Program-made: the position numbers and the translations under genes
The notes under the pieces: generated by a model
The model's input: only the letters and a program-made list of their open reading frames with translations
What the model was told of the DNA's origin: nothing
The model's database searches: none
NCBI RefSeq assembly: GCF_030295325.1
Contig: NZ_AP027059.1
Location: 1,364,001 to 1,428,000 of the forward strand
Direction of reading: 5' to 3'
Origin: Haliovirga abyssi
GTDB lineage: Bacteria; Fusobacteriota; Fusobacteriia; Fusobacteriales; Haliovirgaceae
DNA: 64,000 nt
Shown here: positions 1-6,762 of the stretch, piece after piece
Layout: the number at the start of each line of letters is the position of its first letter
How positions within the stretch are numbered: position 1 is the stretch's first letter

Positions 1-22
1 CTTTTACATTTTCTCTTTCCAT
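1..22 (-). CDS. Lipase-like protein, N-terminal fragment (gene runs off the window)
   Basis: Only the first seven codons are present (MERENVK), almost the same start as the three lipase-like paralogs to the right (MERGNVK). A GAGAGTG-type ribosome site lies just upstream, in the gap after the 277-residue lipoprotein gene. It is the fourth lipase of the lipoprotein-lipase array. The body lies outside the window, so it cannot be said whether this copy is full length where the others are short. Confidence 0.75.
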
Positions 23-42
23 TTCTATTCACTCTCCTATTT

Positions 43-876
43 TTATTTTTGGTAATATCCTTCTTCATAAAGTAATTTTTTTCTAATTCCATCTATAGTT
101 TTTATTTGTTTATAATCTTTTTCTTCTATCCAAATAACCCATTTTTTTTTTCTCCTATACTTAAAAACATCAAATTCACTTGTTCCTCTTGAAAACCAAT
201 TACTTACTTTCAATATGTGGTCTATATCTTTATCTTTGAAAAAATCTTCATCATATATATTTACTGTTATACTTGCCCATTTTAAATTTTGACTTTTCAA
301 ATATTTAAATAGTTCCCATACCTCTTTTATAAAAGCTTCTTTCTTCGCTTCTGTACTTGTTACATCTCCGAAGATATAAATAAATATGTTTACAAACATT
401 TTATTTGGAATCGTTTTAAAAAAGGAATCAAATTTTTTCCTTTTTAAAATTTTTAGTTTCTCTCTTCTTTCATCATAAATACTTATCCCCATATTTGCCC
501 AAAAATATAATTTTTTTTCTTTAAATATTTTTTTTATTATTGGTCTATAATATATTGTTGTTAAATTAGCTTTTTTTATTGAAGAATAATTCTCTATAAC
601 TACCTTTCCATATTTCACATATGCCACAAATGTCTCATCATCTATATTATTCTCTAATGGATATATCTCCAGCTTCCATTTATCCCTTCCTTTATCATAC
701 AACGTCCTCCTTATCTCAAATTTTTCATTATATCTTCCTTCTAATTCATTCATTACTAATGCTCTTATTCTTGTTTCCTTTAATGCTAATTTTTTCTTAC
801 TGTTTGTTATATCAATACTTTTACAACCTAATATTCCTAATATTAATATCAAAAATATTATTATTTTCTTTTTCAT
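43..876 (-). CDS. Array lipoprotein, copy 4 (candidate lipase immunity protein)
   Basis: A 277-residue lipoprotein. It begins MKKK, followed by a hydrophobic stretch ending in a lipobox (ILGILGC, Cys at about residue 18), so it should be exported and lipid-anchored. The ribosome site AAAGGAGATGAG precedes this start. The N-terminal ~90 and C-terminal ~110 residues are nearly identical to the three paralogs in the array, while the middle (about residues 90-180) differs strongly. No known enzymatic motif is visible. It lies between two lipase-like genes. By analogy with lipase/lipoprotein effector-immunity pairs (Tle/Tli) of type VI secretion, I infer a periplasmic immunity role. Lipoprotein status is well supported; the function is not proven. 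Confidence 0.8.
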   Translation of the reverse strand: MKKKIIIFLILILGILGCKSIDITNSKKKLALKETRIRALVMNELEGRYNEKFEIRRTLYDKGRDKWKLEIYPLENNIDDETFVAYVKYGKVVIENYSSIKKANLTTIYYRPIIKKIFKEKKLYFWANMGISIYDERREKLKILKRKKFDSFFKTIPNKMFVNIFIYIFGDVTSTEAKKEAFIKEVWELFKYLKSQNLKWASITVNIYDEDFFKDKDIDHILKVSNWFSRGTSEFDVFKYRRKKKWVIWIEEKDYKQIKTIDGIRKKLLYEEGYYQK

Positions 877-947
877 CTTCTCATCTCCTTTTTTGATATA
901 TATATATATCTTTAAAATTTAATTAAGATATTAAATACTTTAATATC

Positions 948-1607
948 TTAATTAAACTTTAAAAAATCTTTTATCCCTACTCCATTCCAAGCTACTCCTC
1001 GTTTTACTCCTTCCATTACTGATACATATTGAGCTAATCCGCCTCCTAAGCTGTGTCCTGTTACGAAGATTGTTTTATCTTTATTTTTTCTATCTTTTAC
1101 TATATCCTTATAAAAATCTACAGCTAATTTAAATTGTATTCCAGGTATTCCTGCTACTATCTTTCCATTTGTTAAATAATGTTCCATTATAAAATCTCTA
1201 TCTCCTAAATCTATTAAACCAAAGAAGATTTTAAAATCTTTATGACTATCATATTTCCCATTCTCTCCATCTGTACCTCTGTATGCTATTACTATTTCAT
1301 CATCTTTTTCAAATGCTGCTGCATAAAATTGTTTATATTGTAATTCTATATCTTCTGATTTTAATAACCATTCTTTTTTATAATCATCTGGATCATATGC
1401 TTCTAATAACTTCCAACCTTCCATTCTTTCTCTAAAATAATTCCATCTTTGGTGACGTTCTGATTTGCCTGATTCTGTTGTGTCATTAAAATGATGACTT
1501 GATAAAACTTCTTTTAATGGTCTTATATCTTTTATTTTTTCATACCTCTCATATGCTAAATCTGCCAATACTAAAAATTCTAAATCTTTTACATTTCCTC
1601 TTTCCAT
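948..1607 (-). CDS. Short lipase-like protein, copy 3
   Basis: 219 residues with class-3 lipase / DUF2974 features: an IAYRGTD segment (oxyanion-side strand) and the nucleophile elbow GHSLGGG with Ser at residue 186. Only 33 residues follow the Ser, so the usual downstream catalytic Asp and His regions are absent. The two complete paralogs end with the same WNGVGIKDFLKFN tail. There is no signal peptide, which fits a cytosolic protein or one delivered by another machine. The start follows AGGAGAGTGAATAAAA. The region around residues 22-70 varies between copies. It is a candidate toxin or a truncated toxin cassette; activity is doubtful without the missing residues. Confidence 0.8.
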   Translation of the reverse strand: MERGNVKDLEFLVLADLAYERYEKIKDIRPLKEVLSSHHFNDTTESGKSERHQRWNYFRERMEGWKLLEAYDPDDYKKEWLLKSEDIELQYKQFYAAAFEKDDEIVIAYRGTDGENGKYDSHKDFKIFFGLIDLGDRDFIMEHYLTNGKIVAGIPGIQFKLAVDFYKDIVKDRKNKDKTIFVTGHSLGGGLAQYVSVMEGVKRGVAWNGVGIKDFLKFN

Positions 1608-1627
1608 TTTTATTCACTCTCCTATTT

Positions 1628-2452
1628 TTATTTTTTTATTAAACTCCAATCTAATTTCCGTAACTTATTTTTTACCTCTTTTATATTTTCTATATTTTTA
1701 TAATCTTTTTCTTCTATATATAGTACATATATTTTTTTTCTTCTATACTTAAAAACATCAAATTCACTTGTTCCTCTTGAAAAACAATTACTTACTTTTA
1801 ATATGTGGTCTGTATCTTTATCTTTGAAAAAATCTTCATCATATATATTTACTGTTATACTTGCCCATTCTAATTTTTGACTCTTCAAATATTTAAATAA
1901 TTCCCATACTTCTTTTATAAAAGCTTCTTTTTTTTCTTTTGTGCTTACTACATCTTCAAATATTAACATTTCCATATGAAAAGATAATTTTTCTGGAACT
2001 TCTTTTATTATTTTATTAATATTTTTTATTCTTTTTAAACTTTTATTAGTATCATTACCTAAACCTGTCCAATAGTACACTTTTTTTTCTCTAAATATTT
2101 TTTTTATTATTGGTCTATAATACATTGTTGTTAAATTTGATATTTTCATTGAATAATAGTTTGCTATCACTCTTTCTTTAGGATCTTTTTTAACATATGC
2201 TATAAATGTTTCATCATCTATATTATTCTCTAATGGATATACCTCCAGCTTCCATTTACCTCTCCTTTTATCATATCGAATCCTCCTTATCTCAAATTTT
2301 TCATCATATCTTTCTTCTAATTCATTCATTACTAATGACTTTATTCTAATTTCCTCTAATGCTAATTTTTTCTTGCCGCTGGTTAGATCAATACTTTTAC
2401 AACCTAATATCCCTAATATTAATATCAATAATATTATTATTTTCCTTTTCAT
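1628..2452 (-). CDS. Array lipoprotein, copy 3
   Basis: A 274-residue lipoprotein starting MKRKIII behind AAAGGAGATGATAAG; an upstream in-frame TTG is less likely as the start. The lipobox is ILGILGC. Its variable middle is the same as in the array's first lipoprotein (4835-5593). The shared block spans about 380 bp with no difference I could find, which points to recent gene conversion or duplication. The ends match the whole family. The next gene downstream is the lipase-like copy 3, 20 bp away. Proposed role: lipid-anchored immunity or decoy partner of a lipase; inferred from context only. Confidence 0.8.
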   Translation of the reverse strand: MKRKIIILLILILGILGCKSIDLTSGKKKLALEEIRIKSLVMNELEERYDEKFEIRRIRYDKRRGKWKLEVYPLENNIDDETFIAYVKKDPKERVIANYYSMKISNLTTMYYRPIIKKIFREKKVYYWTGLGNDTNKSLKRIKNINKIIKEVPEKLSFHMEMLIFEDVVSTKEKKEAFIKEVWELFKYLKSQKLEWASITVNIYDEDFFKDKDTDHILKVSNCFSRGTSEFDVFKYRRKKIYVLYIEEKDYKNIENIKEVKNKLRKLDWSLIKK

Positions 2453-2526
2453 CTTATCATCTCCTTTTTTGATTTTTGTTATAGACAATTTTAAAACTTA
2501 ATTCTAATATTAATTTTTTTAATATC

Positions 2527-3222
2527 TTAATTAAACTTTAAAAAATCTTTTATCCCTACTCCATTCCAAGCTACTCCTCGTTTTACTCCTTCCATTACTG
2601 ATACATATTGAGCTAAGCCGCCTCCTAAGCTATGTCCTGTTACGGAGATATTACTTTCTGTATTTTTAGTTAATATTTTATTATAAAAATCTACAGCTAA
2701 TTTAAATTGTATTCCAGGTATTCCTGCTACTATCTTTCCATTTGTTAAATAATGTTCCATTATAAAATCTCTATCTCCCAAATCTATTAAACCAAAGAAG
2801 ATTTTAAAATCTTTATGACTATCATATTTCCCATTCTCTCCATCTGTACCTCTGTATGCTATTACTATTTCATCATCTTTTTCAAATGCTGCTGCATAAA
2901 ATTGTTTATATTGTAATTCTATATTTTTAAATTCCTTACTCCCTTCCTTTTTTTCGCCAAAACTAGATTCATATTCTTCTTTATATTTATTTTTATATTC
3001 ATCTAAATCAAATCCTTCTAATAGTTTCCAACCTTCCATTCTTTCACTAAAATAATTCCATCTTTGTTGACGTTCTGATTTGCCTGTTTCTGTTGTGTCA
3101 TTAAAATGATGCTTTTTTAAAACTTTTTCTAAATTATATCCTTCGTCATCATCTATATACCTCTCATATGCTAAATCTGCCAAAACTAAAAATTCTAAAT
3201 CTTTTACATTTCCTCTTTCCAT
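2527..3222 (-). CDS. Short lipase-like protein, copy 2
   Basis: 231 residues, the longest of the three complete lipase-like copies because of extra acidic/lysine-rich sequence around residues 75-100. It has the same N-terminus (MERGNVKDLEF), the RGTD strand, GHSLGGG (Ser about 198) and the same abrupt C-terminus 33 residues later. It starts 3 bp after the lipoprotein at 3225-4037, so the two are translationally close. There is no signal peptide. The Asp and His of a lipase triad cannot be placed after the Ser. Confidence 0.8.
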   Translation of the reverse strand: MERGNVKDLEFLVLADLAYERYIDDDEGYNLEKVLKKHHFNDTTETGKSERQQRWNYFSERMEGWKLLEGFDLDEYKNKYKEEYESSFGEKKEGSKEFKNIELQYKQFYAAAFEKDDEIVIAYRGTDGENGKYDSHKDFKIFFGLIDLGDRDFIMEHYLTNGKIVAGIPGIQFKLAVDFYNKILTKNTESNISVTGHSLGGGLAQYVSVMEGVKRGVAWNGVGIKDFLKFN

Positions 3223-3224
3223 TT

Positions 3225-4037
3225 TTACTCACTCTCCTCTTCTATTTTATACAATTCATTTCTTATATCACTTAACGTTTTTATCCTCTTATAATCTTGT
3301 TCCCAAATTATTAAATTATATATCATTTTATCTCTATACTTAAAGACATCAAATTCACTTGTTCCTCTTGAAAACCAATTACTTACTTTTAATATGTGGT
3401 CTGTATCTTTATCTTTGAAAAAATCTTCATCATATATATTTATTGTTATACTTGCCCATTTTAAATTTTGACTTTTCAAATATTTAAATAGTTCCCATAC
3501 CTCTTTTATAAAAGCTTCTTTTTTTTCTTCTGTACTTGTTACATCTTCAAATATTAATATTTTAAAAGTTATAAAACTTTCTTTAGAATATTTTTTTAAT
3601 ATATCATATATCTTTTTTTTCTTATCTAATTTTTCTTTTGCATAGCTCCCTATGCTAGAAAGATAATATATTTTTTTTTCTTTAAATATTTTATTTACTG
3701 TTGATTTATAATATATTGTTGCTAAATCGGTTACTTTCATAAAATAATAATCCTCTAGCACAATTTTACCATATTTGACATATGCTATAAATGTTTCATC
3801 ATTTATATTATTCTCTAACGGATATATCTCCAACTTCCATTTATCTCTTCTTTTATCGTATAACGTCCTTCTTATCTCAAACTTCTCATCATATCTTGTT
3901 TCCAATTCATTCATCACTAATGCTCTTATTCTTGTTTCCTCCAATGCTAATTTTTTCTTACTGTTTGTTATATCAATACTTTTACAACCTAATACCCCTA
4001 ATATTAATATCAAAAATATTATTATTTTTCTTTTCAT
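3225..4037 (-). CDS. Array lipoprotein, copy 2
   Basis: 270-residue lipoprotein with the MKRKIII start, RBS GGAGATGATAAG and lipobox ILGVLGC. The conserved N- and C-terminal blocks match its paralogs (for example the FSRGTSEFDVFKYR segment near the C-terminus). Its middle third (about residues 85-165) is unlike the other three, so it carries its own specificity region if these are immunity proteins. The stop lies 3 bp before the start of lipase copy 2. Confidence 0.8.
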   Translation of the reverse strand: MKRKIIIFLILILGVLGCKSIDITNSKKKLALEETRIRALVMNELETRYDEKFEIRRTLYDKRRDKWKLEIYPLENNINDETFIAYVKYGKIVLEDYYFMKVTDLATIYYKSTVNKIFKEKKIYYLSSIGSYAKEKLDKKKKIYDILKKYSKESFITFKILIFEDVTSTEEKKEAFIKEVWELFKYLKSQNLKWASITINIYDEDFFKDKDTDHILKVSNWFSRGTSEFDVFKYRDKMIYNLIIWEQDYKRIKTLSDIRNELYKIEEESE

Positions 4038-4111
4038 CTTATCATCTCCTTTATTGATTTTTGTTATAGACAATTTTAAAACTTAATTCTAATATTAATT
4101 TTTTTAATATC

Positions 4112-4753
4112 TTAATTAAACTTTAAAAAATCTTTTATCCCTACTCCATTCCAAGCTACTCCTCGTTTTACTCCTTCCATTACTGATACATATTGAGCTA
4201 AGCCGCCTCCTAAGCTGTGTCCTGTTACGGAGATTGTTTTATCTTTATTTTTTCTATCTTTTACTATATCCTTATAAAAATCTACAGCTAATTTAAATTG
4301 TATTCCAGGTATTCCTGCTATTATCTTTCCATTTGTTAAATAATGTTCCATTATAAAATCTCTATCTCCTAAATCTATTAAACCAAAGAAGATTTTAAAA
4401 TCTTTATGACTGTCATACTCTCCATTGGCTCCATCTGTTCCTCTATATGCTATTACTATTTCATTATTTTTTTCAAATGCTGCTGCATAAAATTGTTTAT
4501 ATTGTAATTCTATATCTTCTGATTTTAATAACCATTCTTTTTTATAATCATCTGGATCATATGCTTCTAATAACTTCCAACCTTCCATTCTTTCACTAAA
4601 ATAGTTCCATCTTTGGTGACGTTCTGAATCGTTAAAATCTTTCTCTAATAATATCTTTTTTAATTCATAAGTTTTATCTTTTTCCTCATACCTTTCATAC
4701 GCTAAATCTGCCAAAACTAAAAATTCTAAATCTTTTACATTTCCTCTTTCCAT
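4112..4753 (-). CDS. Short lipase-like protein, copy 1
   Basis: 213 residues; the N-terminal variable region is about six residues shorter than in copy 3. The RGTDG strand and GHSLGGG elbow (Ser about 180) are present and the protein ends in the same IKDFLKFN tail. Residues from about 55 onward are nearly identical to copy 3 (EAYDPDDYKKEWLLKSEDIE shared), so copies 1 and 3 are closest here while copy 2 differs. It is transcribed directly after the frameshifted lipoprotein. Confidence 0.8.
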   Translation of the reverse strand: MERGNVKDLEFLVLADLAYERYEEKDKTYELKKILLEKDFNDSERHQRWNYFSERMEGWKLLEAYDPDDYKKEWLLKSEDIELQYKQFYAAAFEKNNEIVIAYRGTDGANGEYDSHKDFKIFFGLIDLGDRDFIMEHYLTNGKIIAGIPGIQFKLAVDFYKDIVKDRKNKDKTISVTGHSLGGGLAQYVSVMEGVKRGVAWNGVGIKDFLKFN

Positions 4754-4834
4754 TTTTACTCACTCTCCTATTTTTATTTTTGATAATCTTTTCTATATCC
4801 TAATAATTTTTCTATATCTTTCATTGATTTTATT

Positions 4835-5593
4835 TTATAATAGTCTTGTTCTTCTATCCAAAGTCCAGCATAATTTTTTTTTCCAATATTCCGTCACATC
4901 AAATTCACTTGTTCCTCTTGAAAACCAATTACTTACTTTCAATATGTGGTCTATATCTTTGTCTCTAAAAAAATCTTCATCATATATATTTATTGTTATA
5001 CTTGCCCATTTTAAATTCTGACTCTTCAAATATTTAAATAATTCCCATACTTCTTTTATAAAAGCTTCTTTTTTTTCTTTTGTGCTTACTACATCTTCAA
5101 ATATTAACATTTCCATATGAAAAGATAATTTTTCTGGAACTTCTTTTATTATTTTATTAATATTTTTTATTCTTTTTAAACTTTTATTAGTATCATTACC
5201 TAAACCTGTCCAATAGTACACTTTTTTTTCTCTAAATATTTTTTTTATTATTGGTCTATAATACATTGTTGTTAAATTTGATATTTTCATTGAATAATAG
5301 TTTGCTATCACTCTTTCTTTAGGATCTTTTTTAACATATGCTATAAATGTTTCATCATCTATATTATTCTCTAATGGATATACCTCCAGCTTCCATTTAT
5401 CTCTCCTTTTATCATATCGAATCCTCCTTATCTCAAACTTTTCATCATATCTTGTTTCCAATTCATTCATCACTAATGCTCTTATTCTTGTTTCCTCTAA
5501 TGCTAATTTTTTCTTACTGTTGGTTAGATCAATACTTTTACAACCCAATATCCCTAATATTAATATCAAAAATATTATTATTTTCCTTTTCAT
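4835..5593 (-). CDS. Array lipoprotein, copy 1, with frameshifted C-terminus
   Basis: First gene of the array; 252 residues as read, from MKRKIII (RBS AGAGATGGGAAG, weaker than the GGAGATGATAAG of its paralogs). The lipobox is ILGILGC. The last ~13 residues do not match the family. A run of nine A (plus-strand T at 4874-4882) shifts the frame. With eight A the reading frame continues with family-like sequence (LWIEEQDYYKIKSM...) to a stop at 4774-4776. This is a slippage frameshift, a sequencing error, or a phase-variable tract. The variable core is the same as in the lipoprotein at 1628-2452. Confidence 0.75.
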   Translation of the reverse strand: MKRKIIIFLILILGILGCKSIDLTNSKKKLALEETRIRALVMNELETRYDEKFEIRRIRYDKRRDKWKLEVYPLENNIDDETFIAYVKKDPKERVIANYYSMKISNLTTMYYRPIIKKIFREKKVYYWTGLGNDTNKSLKRIKNINKIIKEVPEKLSFHMEMLIFEDVVSTKEKKEAFIKEVWELFKYLKSQNLKWASITINIYDEDFFRDKDIDHILKVSNWFSRGTSEFDVTEYWKKKLCWTLDRRTRLL

Positions 5594-5632
5594 CTTCCCA
5601 TCTCTTTTTTTATTTTTCATTTTTTTCTTCCC

Positions 5633-5815
5633 CCGTGCATTTGCGTAAAGTAATAAATTTTCTTGGTGAAATTCCCGTTAAGCAGCTGACATTGTCTGAG
5701 CGTAGTGAGTTTGGCAGTTGTAGGGAATGAGCCGTAGAAAATTATTACTTGAAGCATTAGCACTTGATTTTTTGTTACTTTTTCATCAAGGAAAAAGTAA
5801 CGTTTTTTTCTTTTC
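5633..5815. repeat. Structured intergenic repeat with nested palindromes
   Basis: The segment contains nested inverted repeats. GTTACTTTTTC and GAAAAAGTAAC (5774-5801) form a perfect 11-bp stem around ATCAAG. AGTAATAAATTTTCT near the left end pairs with AGAAAATTATTACT near 5735-5750, and ATTCCC pairs with GGGAAT inside. A 66-codon open frame crosses it, but it has no ribosome site and reads as translated repeat. It is locally less AT-rich than its surroundings. I believe similar spurious peptides occur in other genomes, from memory only. It separates the lipoprotein array from the Hcp-like gene. Confidence 0.55.
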
Positions 5816-5837
5816 AAATTTAAATAAAAATATTATA

Positions 5838-5936
5838 AAACGTTTAAAAAATAACGTTCTTATATTTTGTTATAAAAATGGTTAAATCATTGCATATTTT
5901 AAAATAAAATAGGAAAATTATTTTTAAACCATTCCT
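5838..5936. repeat. MITE-like palindromic element A, copy 1
   Basis: About 99 bp with imperfect terminal inverted repeats: AACGTTTAAAAAATAAC at the left and TTATTTTTAAACCATTCCT at the right. The internal part (TTTTGTTATAAAAA ... ATTTTAAAATAAAA) can fold as a stem. It matches near-complete copies at 50970-51070, 55527-55628 and 56763-56863. It contains no coding capacity. Confidence 0.75.
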
Positions 5937-6136
5937 ATATAAAATAATACCTTTGTTTAAATTCAAAATATCTTTTATTAAATCTTTTCTCTGTTTTTTA
6001 ATTTTCTCATTTCATAATTTGATAATACTTAAAATATCCTATATTTTATTATTCTTTCAGAAGAATTATCTAAATTTATATCACGATATATCATCACCCT
6101 AATAATAACAACCCCATTCCCCTTCATAATCTACAA
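5937..6136. other. AT-rich intergenic stretch with nothing recognised
   Basis: About 200 bp between the MITE-like copy and the terminator of the Hcp-like gene. No credible open frame with a ribosome site, no RNA gene and no clear promoter is visible. Confidence 0.5.
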
Positions 6137-6139
6137 AGA

Positions 6140-6157
6140 GGACAAGTAAACTTGTCC
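6140..6157 (-). terminator. Hairpin terminator after the Hcp-like gene
   Basis: GGACAAG and CTTGTCC form a 7-bp stem with a TTTA loop, about 15 bp after the stop codon. The following T-tract on the minus strand is weak (TCTTTG), so efficiency is uncertain. Confidence 0.6.
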
Positions 6158-6171
6158 CCATTTTATTATTC

Positions 6172-6603
6172 TTACTCTTGTGCAAATCCACCATCGATGT
6201 CTGTTAATTCTGTTTTGTCTTTCTTTTGTTTGATTACTATTTCAAATGTTCCTACACCTTCTGTATCACCATATTTTTCTGTATAATCTACTACAAAAGA
6301 ATTTGGTAATATTATTTTTCTTACTACTTGATCTGCTGCTATTACTTCTAATGTTGTTACTCTGTAGCAATCTGCTTTTTCTGCTGATACTACTGACCAT
6401 TTTGCTAAGTTCAATGTATGATCTGCTTCTTCTCCATTTACTGCTGTGATAATTTTCCCTGTTACTATTATCAATGTCCCTACATCTGTTGATCTAGCGT
6501 TTGAATCATCCGGAGTATCTGTTTTATACTCTGCCTTTTGAATGTTTGCCATCCCTAAATCAATTGTTTCGTTTTGTCCTTCTACTTTTAATCTGAATCC
6601 CAT
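6172..6603 (-). CDS. Hcp-like small tube protein candidate
   Basis: 143 residues starting MGFRLKVEG, chosen because AGGAGG lies seven bases upstream; the longer frame from 6642 has no site. It is small, soluble-looking, strand-rich and has no signal peptide. The blocks TDTPDDSNARSTDVGT and VVDYTEKYGDTEGVGTF look like a family I recall from Clostridia under the uninformative label membrane-associated protease 1. Size and predicted beta content fit a tail-tube/Hcp fold, but I see no defining Hcp motif. It follows the 721-residue protein and precedes the lipase-lipoprotein array on the same strand. The tube role is inferred; the gene itself is secure. Confidence 0.6.
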   Translation of the reverse strand: MGFRLKVEGQNETIDLGMANIQKAEYKTDTPDDSNARSTDVGTLIIVTGKIITAVNGEEADHTLNLAKWSVVSAEKADCYRVTTLEVIAADQVVRKIILPNSFVVDYTEKYGDTEGVGTFEIVIKQKKDKTELTDIDGGFAQE

Positions 6604-6735
6604 ACTGTGTAACCTCCTATGATTTTTTTTGGAATGTCTCAATCATAACTTATCATTTCTTCATATCAAATTTTATAAAATAATCACTATTTTCTTATGA
6701 AGATAATAAATATTTTTTCAACTATTCCTTATTCT

Positions 6736-6753
6736 AAAAGGGCGTCCCCCTTT
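6736..6753 (-). terminator. Weak hairpin after the 721-residue protein
   Basis: AAAGGGG and CCCTTTT pair around GACG about 10 bp after the stop; only a short T run follows. It may attenuate transcription into the Hcp-like gene rather than stop it. Confidence 0.45.
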
Positions 6754-6762
6754 ATTAATTTA

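Noticed and set aside
5617-5817. 66-codon open frame upstream of the lipoprotein array
   Set aside because: It is a translation of a nested inverted repeat, has no ribosome site, and no protein-like composition support.
6246-6449. Plus-strand open frames opposite the Hcp-like and other genes
   Set aside because: They are Leu/Ile/Ser-rich shadows of AT-rich minus-strand genes with no ribosome sites; the same applies to every plus-strand frame in the window.
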